This document shows, one piece after another, positions 22,499 to 30,088 of a stretch of 34,796 nucleotides of DNA. Every line of letters begins with the position of its first letter. Position 1 is the stretch's first letter. Position numbers and translations under genes: made by a program. The notes under the pieces were generated by a model. That model worked only from the letters and a program-made list of their open reading frames with translations. It made no database searches and was not told the origin of the DNA. The DNA lies in the NCBI GenBank assembly GCA_017471285.1, contig JAFUUZ010000006.1:1-34796 (forward strand), given 5' to 3'. The DNA comes from Paludibacteraceae bacterium (GTDB lineage Bacteria; Bacteroidota; Bacteroidia; Bacteroidales; Paludibacteraceae).

Positions 22499-24034
22499 CT
22501 TCGTTGCATCTTCCAACTTGCCCATCATAGCGAACATAAAGATCGCTGCAATCAGACATACGCCGATAAACACGCTCCATACGAGCCACAGTGGCAGACT
22601 GCCCCAGAGGAAACCGCCTACGGAAACCAGAAAGTTGCCTAATGCGGTAGCTACGAACCAGCCACCCATCATCATTCCTTTGTATTGAGGAGGAGCAACC
22701 TTGCTCACAAACGAGATACCCATCGGGCTGAGCAGCAACTCGCCGAAAGTAAGTACCAGATAGGTAAGGATCAGCACATTGGAATTAACGAACGTGCCGT
22801 TTCCTGTCACGCGTGCCAGTTCTTGCTCTGCCGGAGTCAGCAGACCGATTGAGCAGAACGCCATCACGGCGTAAGCTGCGGCTGCTACTAACATACCGTA
22901 AGCGATCTTACGCGGTGCAGAAGGCTCTTTGCCTTTCTTTGCCAGCGCACCGAAGATAGCCATGCTCACCGGCGTCAGGGCTACTACGTAGAACGGGTTG
23001 AACTGCTGGAAGATAGGAGCGGAGATACCGATCTCTGCCGGATGGCTGATATACTTGTATGCCAGCGCACCCAATACAGCGATTCCCACGCAGCTCCAGA
23101 TCGTCTTTGCTTTCTTCGTTCCTTCGCCGAAGATACCAAACAGCACATACACGAGGATTGCTACCAATACCAGATTGATGATGTCGAATGCCATCGTCTG
23201 AACGCCGGTCACCACAGGGTTCACAAACTCATTGGCAAAATAGGTTAGCGTCAAACCGTTCTGGTGGAACGCCATCCAGAAGAACAGCACTACCGCGAAC
23301 ACCAGACATAGCGCGATAATACGTTTCTTGGTCTGCTCAGGTGTCAGTTCCTCTACCTTCTGACCGCTTGCTGCTGCCTGCTTGGCGGTGTTCTCTACAT
23401 GCTTGAACCAAGGACGGCAAGCGTAGTAGATAGCGATACTAAGAATAAGCGAAGCGCACGCTACTGCGAACGCGAAATGGTAACTGTCATTGACGCTCAC
23501 GCCCAGCGAACTCTGTGCCCAGTCCATGATTTTCACGGCTGCCGTAGGAGCAAACATAGCACCGATGTTGATCGCCATATAGAACAGCGAGAAAGCGGCG
23601 TCGCGGCGGTCTGCGTACTGCGGATCGTCATACAGGTTACCTACCATTACTTGCAGGTTGCCTTTGAAAAGACCTGTTCCGAAACTGATGAGTACTAACG
23701 CACCTATCATGCCTGCCATCGCTACTGCCGTACTGCCGTATTCCACGCCTCCCATCGGGATAGCGAGCAGCACATAGCCCAGAAACATGATAATAATACC
23801 TATCGTCACGCATTTGCCGTAACCGATTTTGTCGGCTACTATACCACCGATCAGCGGCAGGAAATAAACGAACGCGAGGAACGTGGAGTAAATAGCACCG
23901 GCTGCTGAAGCAGACAGACCGAAATTAGCGCGCAAGAAAAGCGCAAATACGGCTAACATCGTGTAGTAGCCGAAACGCTCGCCTGTGTTGGCTAAAGCCA
24001 ACGCGAACAATCCTTTGGGTTGATTCTTAAACAT
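22496..24034 (-). CDS. POT family proton-coupled oligopeptide transporter
   Basis: This 512-residue inner-membrane transporter imports di- and tripeptides with protons. It has about 14 helices and the family start P-K-G-L-F-A-L-A-L-A-N-T-G-E-R-F-G-Y-Y. In the proton-coupling motif E-x-x-E-R-F-x-Y-Y the first Glu is replaced by Asn (N-T-G-E-R-F-G-Y-Y), a change I recall from related Bacteroidota proteins. A second POT motif is F-G-T-G-L-F-K-G-N-L at about 117-126. It is co-directional with ilvE upstream and the coiled-coil gene downstream. Specificity is not deducible. Confidence 0.92.
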   Translation of the reverse strand: MFKNQPKGLFALALANTGERFGYYTMLAVFALFLRANFGLSASAAGAIYSTFLAFVYFLPLIGGIVADKIGYGKCVTIGIIIMFLGYVLLAIPMGGVEYGSTAVAMAGMIGALVLISFGTGLFKGNLQVMVGNLYDDPQYADRRDAAFSLFYMAINIGAMFAPTAAVKIMDWAQSSLGVSVNDSYHFAFAVACASLILSIAIYYACRPWFKHVENTAKQAAASGQKVEELTPEQTKKRIIALCLVFAVVLFFWMAFHQNGLTLTYFANEFVNPVVTGVQTMAFDIINLVLVAILVYVLFGIFGEGTKKAKTIWSCVGIAVLGALAYKYISHPAEIGISAPIFQQFNPFYVVALTPVSMAIFGALAKKGKEPSAPRKIAYGMLVAAAAYAVMAFCSIGLLTPAEQELARVTGNGTFVNSNVLILTYLVLTFGELLLSPMGISFVSKVAPPQYKGMMMGGWFVATALGNFLVSVGGFLWGSLPLWLVWSVFIGVCLIAAIFMFAMMGKLEDATK

Positions 24035-24035
24035 A

Positions 24036-24075
24036 ATATATAATTTTTAATTTGAATTCTCAATTCTCAATTACA
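24036..24075. repeat. AATTCTC-type repeat at the ilvE 3' end
   Basis: Short AT-rich units (AATTTTTAATTTG, then AATTCTCAATTCTCAATTA) fill the gap and run into ilvE, so its last codons (I-E-N) and TGA are encoded by the repeat. Confidence 0.65.
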
Positions 24076-25130
24076 TCGCACCAGTGATGTTTGTCTTCCG
24101 CCCGTCCGTACTGTATATCTTTCAGTGAGCGGTAAAGGTCCGTCAGTATAGGGCCGGGTTCGGCTCCGAACGAATAAACTTTGTTGTTCTCCGGATCGAT
24201 CACTTTGTCAATCGGGCTGATGACGCACGCAGTGCCGCACGCTGCGGCTTCCTGCATCTCAGCCAATTCCTCCAGACGGATATGCCGGCGTGTCACTTTG
24301 TAGCCTTTCTCGCGTGCCAAGGTCATCAGACTGTCGTTCGTGATACTCGGCAGAATAGCACTGCTCCGCGGAGTAAGGTATTCGATTGTATTTCGGTCTT
24401 TCAGCGCAGCGGTCTGTACTCTGTCAGCGGAGCGGTCTGTAATCTTCCTGATTCCTATAAAATTCGCCGCACTACACTCATCGATATACCTGTGGTAACG
24501 CGCGTCGAGGAACAGACAGTCCATTCCTTGCGCATGCGCCGGTTCGGTAGCGCGGAAAGATGAAGCATAGTTGCCGCCTACCTTGAAAGTGCCCGTTCCG
24601 AACAGTGCCGCCCTGTCCACATGCCGGTTCACTACAAACGTCGTGCAATGGAACTTGCCGGGATAGTAAGGTCCGATAGGCGAAGGGATGACGATGAACT
24701 CGAAATCCCGTCCCGGACCTACACCCAGACGCGGCGTCGTACCGATCAGCAACGGCCGGAAATACAATGTCGCGCCGGTTCCGTACGGTGGCAGAAAATC
24801 CATGTTCTTCTCCAATGCCAAGTGAATCGCTTTGCCGAAGATCTCTTCCGGTACAGGTGCCATATACAGTCCCTCTGCGCTCTTCGCCATCCGGCGCGCA
24901 TTCTCCCTCCAGCGGAAGATACGGATCTTGCCGTCCACTCCGCAGAACGCTTTCAGTCCTTCAAACGCCTCTTGTCCGTATTGCAGACATGTGGCGGATA
25001 CATGCAAATGCAAGAACTTGTCTTGGGTTGCGTACGGTTCTTCCCATTTGCCGTCATGATATGCCGAGCGGACAATATAGTCCGGTTCGGTATAATGAAA
25101 TCCTAATTTACTCCAGTCAATATCTTTCAT
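24060..25130 (-). CDS. ilvE: Branched-chain amino acid aminotransferase
   Basis: This 356-residue PLP enzyme interconverts leucine, isoleucine and valine with their 2-oxo acids. It is fold-type IV: the PLP lysine is K183 in G-T-F-K-V-G-G-N-Y, and E-C-S-A-A-N-F near 218-224 and A-C-G-T-A-C-V-I near 287 are also conserved. Residues about 229-248 (T-D-R-S-A-D-R-V-Q-T-A-A-L-K-D-R) have no counterpart in the homologues I recall, where the loop is only about five residues; they are encoded by the repeat at 24387-24445. The C-terminus ends in a junction repeat. It follows the WbqC-like gene by 3 nt. Confidence 0.93.
   Translation of the reverse strand: MKDIDWSKLGFHYTEPDYIVRSAYHDGKWEEPYATQDKFLHLHVSATCLQYGQEAFEGLKAFCGVDGKIRIFRWRENARRMAKSAEGLYMAPVPEEIFGKAIHLALEKNMDFLPPYGTGATLYFRPLLIGTTPRLGVGPGRDFEFIVIPSPIGPYYPGKFHCTTFVVNRHVDRAALFGTGTFKVGGNYASSFRATEPAHAQGMDCLFLDARYHRYIDECSAANFIGIRKITDRSADRVQTAALKDRNTIEYLTPRSSAILPSITNDSLMTLAREKGYKVTRRHIRLEELAEMQEAAACGTACVISPIDKVIDPENNKVYSFGAEPGPILTDLYRSLKDIQYGRAEDKHHWCDVIEN
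24387..24445. repeat. GACC-type mini-palindrome array inside ilvE
   Basis: On the minus strand two copies of AGACCGCTNCGCTG, separated by ACAGAGT, then a third partial unit (AAAGACCG). They match the design of the array at 505-582, but lie within the reading frame. Confidence 0.75.
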
Positions 25131-25133
25131 TTC

Positions 25134-25670
25134 TCAATCATCAAATAGCGTGTCCAGCACGCTCAGTTCCGTTTGCCACGGATGTTTATCTGTCCAAATC
25201 TGTCCGCTCCAGTCCTCTGTGCGGCTTTTGAGTTTTGATTTCTGACTTTCGACTAACGTCGGTCTTTCTCGTTTCAGCAGCGCCGCGAGTGTCGCATTCA
25301 TCTCGTCGTTCAGGTCAATCAGCCATTTGTACTCCCGTTCATAGAACGGCTTGAGATAGTCGGCGAAATACATGAAATACGGCGTGTGTTGGTAGGCGCT
25401 TACGAGCGTAATCCAATGTTGGTGCTGCCATCGTGTCTGGTAACTGATCTCTATATCCCGCGTCAACTGCTTGTGCTCCACTTTCTTCACCGGTACGGTT
25501 AGCCGGATCACATCGTCCTTCGTACATCCGTCCTTCGTACATTTGATTAACGCTCTGTTGCGGAACGTCTGTTTCTCGAACGTCTCCATCTGTTCGATCA
25601 TACAGGTTCCGCTCATCAGCGCTTCCATATACGACCTCGGCGGCAAATATGCAGTAGGGAGTACCATCAT
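25134..25670 (-). CDS. WbqC-like family protein
   Basis: This 178-residue protein resembles the WbqC-like family, which occurs with lipopolysaccharide and glycan genes and has no established reaction. It includes a central W-Q-H-Q-H-W segment and H-T-P-Y-F-M-Y at 95-101, then K-P-F-Y. Two segments look repeat-derived: residues 43-53 (C-T-K-D-G-C-T-K-D-D) from a CGTACAT repeat at 25514-25543, and 139-152 (V-E-S-Q-K-S-K-L-K-S-R) from a heptad repeat at 25224-25256. The start overlaps the lepB stop (GAATGATGG), suggesting coupled translation. In Bacteroidales a lepB/WbqC/dapB neighbourhood is common. Confidence 0.78.
   Translation of the reverse strand: MMVLPTAYLPPRSYMEALMSGTCMIEQMETFEKQTFRNRALIKCTKDGCTKDDVIRLTVPVKKVEHKQLTRDIEISYQTRWQHQHWITLVSAYQHTPYFMYFADYLKPFYEREYKWLIDLNDEMNATLAALLKRERPTLVESQKSKLKSRTEDWSGQIWTDKHPWQTELSVLDTLFDD
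25224..25256. repeat. TTTTGATTTCTGACTTTCGAC-type heptad repeat
   Basis: The repeat seen in the mlaE leader recurs here inside the WbqC-like gene (minus-strand translation V-E-S-Q-K-S-K-L-K-S-R). Confidence 0.65.
25514..25543. repeat. TCCTTCGTACATC repeat inside the WbqC-like gene
   Basis: Two units of TCCTTCGTACAT occur in the coding frame and give C-T-K-D-G-C-T-K-D. Confidence 0.7.
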
Positions 25671-27043
25671 TCTCTGCCGGTTGCTTTACGTCCCAGTCGG
25701 TTCCAACGAATAGAATGGTTGTCTTTGTCGATACTCAGCCAAATGAACACAGGCCGTCCGACGATATGGTCCTCCGGCACGAAACCCCAGTAACGGCTGT
25801 CCGCGCTGTTGTGCCGGTTGTCGCCTTGCATCCAGTAGTAGTCCATCCGGAACTCATATTCTTTGCCAATCTGCATCGGCTGGAACTCATACGCCTCCGC
25901 AATACGCTTATAGACCCAGTAGTTCTCCTCGGTAATCATAATCTTGTCTCCTTTGCGAGGAATATATATCGGTCCGTAGTTGTCCCTCGTCCACTCGTTG
26001 TGACCCAGCGGATAAACGGCTCCGCCTTGTGTCTCCGGCTCTATTTCTACAGCGAGCACATGCGGATTCTTCTCCAGCTCTGCTTTCATCTCTTGCGTCA
26101 GCGGGAAATGCCATGTCTGCGGATTTACCTGCACGCGGTCAGCTATGCTGATACCGATCTTCTCCAGGTATTTCGCACTAAACACATGTCCGTCCGTCCG
26201 AACCAGATAGTTCAACTGCAGACCCTCTCTCTCCGGCTCTTGGATCCAACCATTCTCCCTCTCTTGAGGAGAGGGTTGGGGAGAGGTTGTCTTCGTAAAA
26301 ATCGTGTTGCCCACGATTTTCAGACTGTCTCCAGGCTCGCCCACGCAGCGCTTCACATAGTTCTCGCGCCGATCGACAGGACGCGTCACAATCTCGCCGA
26401 ACACATCCTTGCGGCTCTGGATCAACCCTTCGCCATAGTAGTATTTGAGCGTGTAGTAATCGGGGTTCTGCATCTTCAGGCAAACCGTGTCTCCGGCAGG
26501 GAAATTGAACACCACAATATCGCCTTTCTGCGGACTGGTCCAGCCTTTGAGACGTTTGTACTCCCAATGAGGCCAATCCAGATAACTCTTTCCGCCGCCT
26601 AACCATTCCGGCATAGTGTGTTGCACCAGCGGCATGCTCAACGGTGTCTGCTGTACGCGTGCACCGTAAGCCATCTTGCTGACATACAGGAAATCGCCCA
26701 CACGCAGACTTTTCTCCAAACTCGAACTCGGGATCTGGTAGTTCTGGAAGATATACAGGTTGATGAAATACACCGCCACCAGCGCAAACACAATCGCGTC
26801 TATCCAACTGAACAGAGTATATAGTGCCGGCTTGGTGTCTTTGTATTTGCGCCACCAGCTGTAGTTGATATACTTGGTGGTGAACATGTCAATGACGAGC
26901 GGCAGAAGCGCCATCCAGCCCAGGCTTTTCCAGTCGCCCCATGCGACCCAAATAACGAACGCCACATACAGCGTTCCCCATATTCCTGCGCGGATCCAGC
27001 CTCCGCGCGTAGTCTCATTTATTCTTTCTTTAAAACTTTTCAT
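25667..27043 (-). CDS. lepB: Signal peptidase I
   Basis: This 458-residue membrane peptidase removes signal peptides from exported proteins. It has hydrophobic helices at the N-terminus (about 18-36, 42-54 and 79-97). The nucleophile is S108 in I-P-S-S-S-L (the usual S-G-S-M is altered), with the general base K231 in Y-V-K-R-C-V-G. Box E is M-Q-G-D-N-R-H-N-S-A-D-S-R near residue 410. Residues about 251-276 (T-T-S-P-Q-P-S-P-Q-E-R-E-N) are encoded by a GC-rich hairpin element (26250-26290). The large size with an extended insertion between the catalytic boxes is common in Bacteroidota LepB. It overlaps the WbqC-like gene by 4 nt. Confidence 0.93.
   Translation of the reverse strand: MKSFKERINETTRGGWIRAGIWGTLYVAFVIWVAWGDWKSLGWMALLPLVIDMFTTKYINYSWWRKYKDTKPALYTLFSWIDAIVFALVAVYFINLYIFQNYQIPSSSLEKSLRVGDFLYVSKMAYGARVQQTPLSMPLVQHTMPEWLGGGKSYLDWPHWEYKRLKGWTSPQKGDIVVFNFPAGDTVCLKMQNPDYYTLKYYYGEGLIQSRKDVFGEIVTRPVDRRENYVKRCVGEPGDSLKIVGNTIFTKTTSPQPSPQERENGWIQEPEREGLQLNYLVRTDGHVFSAKYLEKIGISIADRVQVNPQTWHFPLTQEMKAELEKNPHVLAVEIEPETQGGAVYPLGHNEWTRDNYGPIYIPRKGDKIMITEENYWVYKRIAEAYEFQPMQIGKEYEFRMDYYWMQGDNRHNSADSRYWGFVPEDHIVGRPVFIWLSIDKDNHSIRWNRLGRKATGRE
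26250..26290. repeat. GC-rich hairpin element inside lepB
   Basis: CCCTCTC (26257-26263), loop TTGAG, GAGAGGG (26269-26275), flanked by further G-rich bases. On the minus strand it is read as S-P-Q-P-S-P-Q-E-R-E, a translation that is typical of this element type. Confidence 0.75.
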
Positions 27044-27049
27044 TTCCCT

Positions 27050-27127
27050 TTTTTAGTGATTTTTCGAACGAACTGTTCAAAAAATAATCGTTAGTTGTTC
27101 TTAGTGATTCTTAGTGATATTTAGTGG
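27050..27127. repeat. TTAGTGATT repeats between dapB and lepB
   Basis: Copies of TTAGTGATT/TTAGTGGTT/TTAGTTGTT occur five times in the 137-bp gap between the dapB stop and the lepB start. No gene or clear promoter was seen there. Confidence 0.55.
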
Positions 27128-27180
27128 TTATCGATAGTGTGTCCTTACTTTCTGCGGGCAATCTCCTCTGCTTCGGGTAA

Positions 27181-27882
27181 TCAACGTGTAACCTCCTCTG
27201 CTGCGAGTACGGCTCCTAAGGCAAAACCACGCCGGCCTTTGGCTATATGGGTTATCACTATCGTATCCTCCTCACTGTCCCATGTCACCTCATGCGTCCC
27301 CGGCACCTCGCCCTCGCGGATGGATTCAATCGGCACTTCCCTTCGTACATCGTACATCCTTCCTTCGTACATAGCGGAGATTTGCTCCGCAAGCGTCTTT
27401 GCCGTGCCGCTCGGCTTATCGAGTTTGTGAATATGGTGAATTTCCTTGATACTTGGCGTATATTGCGGCTGTTCCGCCATCTTCTGAGCCAGGAACTTGT
27501 TCACCTCAAAGAATATATTGACGCCCACGGAATAGTTACTGCTCCACACGAGCATGGTTTTGTCGTGCAGCCGTTTGTCTTCCTCTATTAGCGAAGCGGC
27601 ATCCCATCCTGTGGAACCGGAGACAACCGGTACCCCCTGCGTCCAAGCTTTGCGGATATTTTCCTCCGCCGTAGCAGGCGTAGTGAACTCAATCGCCACA
27701 TCCGCACTCCGAAACTCCTTACTCTCAAAATCAATCAGAGGCAAGCTTAATTCTTCATTTTTAATTTTTAATTCTTCATTTAGTCGCGGGTCAATGACCC
27801 CGACTATTTGGTGCCCTCTGTTCCGAGCCACTTCCTCTATCATGTGACCCATCTTGCCATATCCGATAATAGCAATCTTCAT
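27181..27882 (-). CDS. dapB: 4-hydroxy-tetrahydrodipicolinate reductase
   Basis: This 234-residue NAD(P)H-dependent enzyme makes tetrahydrodipicolinate in lysine and diaminopimelate synthesis, which feeds peptidoglycan. It has an N-terminal nucleotide-binding motif G-Y-G-K-M-G, G-S-T-G-W near 91-95, and the conserved H-H-I-H-K-L-D-K-P-S-G-T-A active-site region near 150. I start at the ATG at 27882 (M-K-I-A-I-I-G-Y-G); the five codons upstream are repeat. Two segments look repeat-derived: about 36-48 (L-N-E-E-L-K-I-K-N-E-E-L-S), and about 170-183 (M-Y-E-G-R-M-Y-D-V-R-R). The C-terminus is short (L-A-A-E-E-V-T-R). After its TGA the frame continues 11 codons (L-P-E-A-E-E-I-A-R-R-K) to TAA. Confidence 0.9.
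   Translation of the reverse strand: MKIAIIGYGKMGHMIEEVARNRGHQIVGVIDPRLNEELKIKNEELSLPLIDFESKEFRSADVAIEFTTPATAEENIRKAWTQGVPVVSGSTGWDAASLIEEDKRLHDKTMLVWSSNYSVGVNIFFEVNKFLAQKMAEQPQYTPSIKEIHHIHKLDKPSGTAKTLAEQISAMYEGRMYDVRREVPIESIREGEVPGTHEVTWDSEEDTIVITHIAKGRRGFALGAVLAAEEVTR
27340..27373. repeat. CGTACAT repeat inside dapB
   Basis: Units CTTCGTACAT, CGTACAT and CCTTCGTACAT follow each other in the coding frame and give M-Y-E-G-R-M-Y-D-V on the minus strand. Confidence 0.75.
27748..27781. repeat. AATTCTTCATTTTTAATTTTTA repeat inside dapB
   Basis: AT-rich units such as AATTCTTCATTT and TTAATTTTTA lie in the coding frame, giving L-N-E-E-L-K-I-K-N-E-E-L on the minus strand. A related AT-rich motif occurs at 24036-24075. 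Confidence 0.7.
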
Positions 27883-27885
27883 CCT

Positions 27886-27921
27886 TTCACTTTTCACCTT
27901 TCACCTTTCACTTTTCACCTT
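27886..27921. repeat. TTTCACCTTTCAC tandem repeat
   Basis: Four 9-10 bp units (TTTCACTTT, TCACCTTTC) fill the gap between the clostripain-type gene stop and the dapB start. Confidence 0.7.
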
Positions 27922-27923
27922 AA

Positions 27924-29504
27924 TCACAGTCCGTTTGTGTCCCAGATGTTGTCATCAGGCGGGTTGTTGTTCGGCATAGCGGGGTTCTTCTCCAACCATC
28001 GTGTCCACCCCGCCGTTTTGTCGAATGCCGTCTGTCCGAAACTGTTCTGCCATGCGTATTTGGGGCTGGCGAACTGGTTGCCCGGGTTGGCTGTTATTGC
28101 GCCTGTCTCGGGATAATAGAAACCTATATTGCCGTCCTTGTCCACACAGGCAAAGGAAGTATGTTCTTTGTTGAAATCCAAACGCAGATAGCCTTGCGCA
28201 CCGATATTGATGCTGTATGAGAGGTTGTTGTCCTTTGCCTTGTTGGCATAGGAGTGATAGATAATTGCATTCTCAATCGTTTTGAACAGATCGTTGTATG
28301 CCTGGGTCACCTCTTGGTCGTTCATTACATTTGCCAGCGCGTACGCATAGCCTGCGAGGTCGTAATAGGGATAGATATCAATATATTTCCACGGGTAATT
28401 GGCTGCTTCCTGGTACTTGGCGTACAAGTCGGCGGCAGGGAGTGTCTCCTTGTCGTAATAGTTACATACAGCGTCCGTGAAACGCTTCATGGCGCTCATC
28501 ATCGCCGGCAGTTGGTCTGTCTGCGTCAATGCCCAGTCGATATAGAGGTCACGCACATCAGTAGAGCCGTTTTTATAGCGCTCGTAATGTACATCCGAGC
28601 AGTTCTGCGTGTAGTTCGCGAAGGCGTTGAGCTGGCTTTGGTAACCGCCGAGCTGCAAGTACAGTTCATAGATCAGCTCGCCGTAGTTGCAGCCGCTGAT
28701 GGAGTGACCCGAAGCCAGCGTGTAGGAGGCTATGTCCGTCGCCTCGCAAATGACATCTACTATATTCATCAGACAGCAGTCATAGAAAAGCAGGTCGAGC
28801 TTCTTGATACTCGATTTCTGAATACCCTCTTTGAGTTCCAGAGGGGTGATATTTCTTCCTTGTAGTTCGGGGTCAAAGCAAACAGAGCGTCTGGGACCGT
28901 TTTGGATGCCTGTGCTCTCTGCCGATTTGTCGAAATCGTTCATCGGAAAATAGCCGCCGCCGTGGTCCGACAGGATAAGGATATATTTGTCGGCATCGGG
29001 GTTGGACGCTTTGCAGTAATTGATAAACGAAGCGATGCTGTCCGGCTCATAGAAAGCCGCCTTGTCGCCCTGGTTGCCGTATTTGGCGGACTCGGGCAGT
29101 TTGAGCATCTCCTTCTTGTCCGCACTCAGCATGGAGGGCAGCAGCTCGTAGCGGTAAACGGTTGAGAACTCGCCGCCTTGCAGTTTGTATTTGTTCATGT
29201 CGGCGTCGGGGTTCTTCTCTTTGCGTTTCTTCCAGTAGGTCTCCTCGTTTGAGTATTTCATCTGCACGAAGAACCGCACGCTGACATCGTTCGGATAGAG
29301 CGCGTCCATAGCGCGCATCAGATCGTCCTCGATGCTGTAATCCAGATCGCCTCCGCCTACGGTGTAGAACATGATCGTGTATTCCGGCTTTGTCATGTCA
29401 TGGTTCTTTGCCTTGGCTTCATCCGGTTCATTGGGATTGCAGCCCATAAATGCTGCTCCGACGGAGCATAGCACAAACAGTGCCGCTAAAATCTTCTTAT
29501 TCAT
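27924..29504 (-). CDS. Clostripain-family (C11) cysteine peptidase-like lipoprotein
   Basis: This 526-residue protein has a lipobox (F-M-G-C22) and a C11 peptidase domain. The catalytic His is H181 in I-L-S-D-H-G-G-G, and the Cys is probably C244 in Y-D-C-C-L-M-N. C11 enzymes cut after Arg or Lys. A Pro/Glu/Asp-rich linker (23-38) leads to the domain (about 40-260). The C-terminal half (about 270-526) has no recognised enzyme motif. It is probably surface-exposed or periplasmic. It begins at a strong promoter (29580-29611) and precedes dapB; the repeat at 27886-27921 separates the two. The substrate cannot be predicted. Confidence 0.88.
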   Translation of the reverse strand: MNKKILAALFVLCSVGAAFMGCNPNEPDEAKAKNHDMTKPEYTIMFYTVGGGDLDYSIEDDLMRAMDALYPNDVSVRFFVQMKYSNEETYWKKRKEKNPDADMNKYKLQGGEFSTVYRYELLPSMLSADKKEMLKLPESAKYGNQGDKAAFYEPDSIASFINYCKASNPDADKYILILSDHGGGYFPMNDFDKSAESTGIQNGPRRSVCFDPELQGRNITPLELKEGIQKSSIKKLDLLFYDCCLMNIVDVICEATDIASYTLASGHSISGCNYGELIYELYLQLGGYQSQLNAFANYTQNCSDVHYERYKNGSTDVRDLYIDWALTQTDQLPAMMSAMKRFTDAVCNYYDKETLPAADLYAKYQEAANYPWKYIDIYPYYDLAGYAYALANVMNDQEVTQAYNDLFKTIENAIIYHSYANKAKDNNLSYSINIGAQGYLRLDFNKEHTSFACVDKDGNIGFYYPETGAITANPGNQFASPKYAWQNSFGQTAFDKTAGWTRWLEKNPAMPNNNPPDDNIWDTNGL

Positions 29505-29579
29505 AGTCTTTTATCTTTTGTCTATTGTCTTTTTTCTTTGAGCAACGCGGTCTTTTTTCTTCATTACTCAAAAATCGCG

Positions 29580-29611
29580 CAAAGGTACTAAAAAAAAATG
29601 ATATATGCAAA
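29580..29611 (-). promoter_or_regulatory. Bacteroidota-type promoter for the clostripain-like gene and downstream genes
   Basis: On the minus strand TTTG (29611-29608), a 20-nt spacer starting CATATATC and T-rich afterwards, then TACCTTTG (29587-29580). A GACC-type unit (AAGACC-GCGTTGC-TCAAAG, about 29541-29560) sits in the leader before the ATG at 29504. Confidence 0.78.
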
Positions 29612-29620
29612 TGCATATAT

Positions 29621-29644
29621 AAAAAAAAGAGTGCTGGAGCACTC
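29621..29644 (-). terminator. Rho-independent terminator of the two lipoprotein genes
   Basis: On the minus strand GAGTGCT (29644-29638), loop CC, AGCACTC (29635-29629), followed by eight T residues (29628-29621). It sits 9 nt upstream of the next promoter, cleanly separating the units. Confidence 0.85.
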
Positions 29645-29685
29645 CTTTTATACTAATTCCGTCAATTTTTCTACATTAAGACGGC

Positions 29686-30075
29686 TTAAAGTGTCACTCT
29701 GTCGATCTCAACTGGCTTGTTGGTATCCGGGTCTATAAGATACAGACAAACGATCAAACCGCTGTATGAACCAATACCACCTTCGCGAAGTTTGGCTATA
29801 CCGTTTGCAAAAGCGTCTTTTGCACGCTTGTCGGCGCCGGAGCGAGTGTCTTTGAAAATGATGGAACCTTTTTGGTCAGAAGCTTTCTCCATCTCCTCGT
29901 TGATAATAGGCAGACCACCCAGCTCAAACTGCGCGCACAATGCAGGATCCTGCTCAACGGCTGCCAACTGTACTAAATACTGATAGCTACTTTTCTGCTC
30001 GTTATTGCAAGAAACGAACATTGCACCCACGAGGGCAAGGCAGCATACTACTGCCAAAGAAAAAATCTTTTTCAT
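29686..30075 (-). CDS. Small lipoprotein of unknown function
   Basis: This 129-residue protein has a lipoprotein signal (M-K-K-I-F-S-L-A-V-V..., lipobox F-V-S-C23). The mature part has a Y-Q-Y-L-V-Q-L-A-A-V-E segment and a helical stretch. It follows the lipocalin-like gene by 13 nt and shares a promoter and the terminator at 29621-29644. I do not recognise a family; co-expression with a lipocalin-like lipoprotein is the only clue. Confidence 0.75.
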   Translation of the reverse strand: MKKIFSLAVVCCLALVGAMFVSCNNEQKSSYQYLVQLAAVEQDPALCAQFELGGLPIINEEMEKASDQKGSIIFKDTRSGADKRAKDAFANGIAKLREGGIGSYSGLIVCLYLIDPDTNKPVEIDRVTL

Positions 30076-30088
30076 TTTTTTTGATAAT

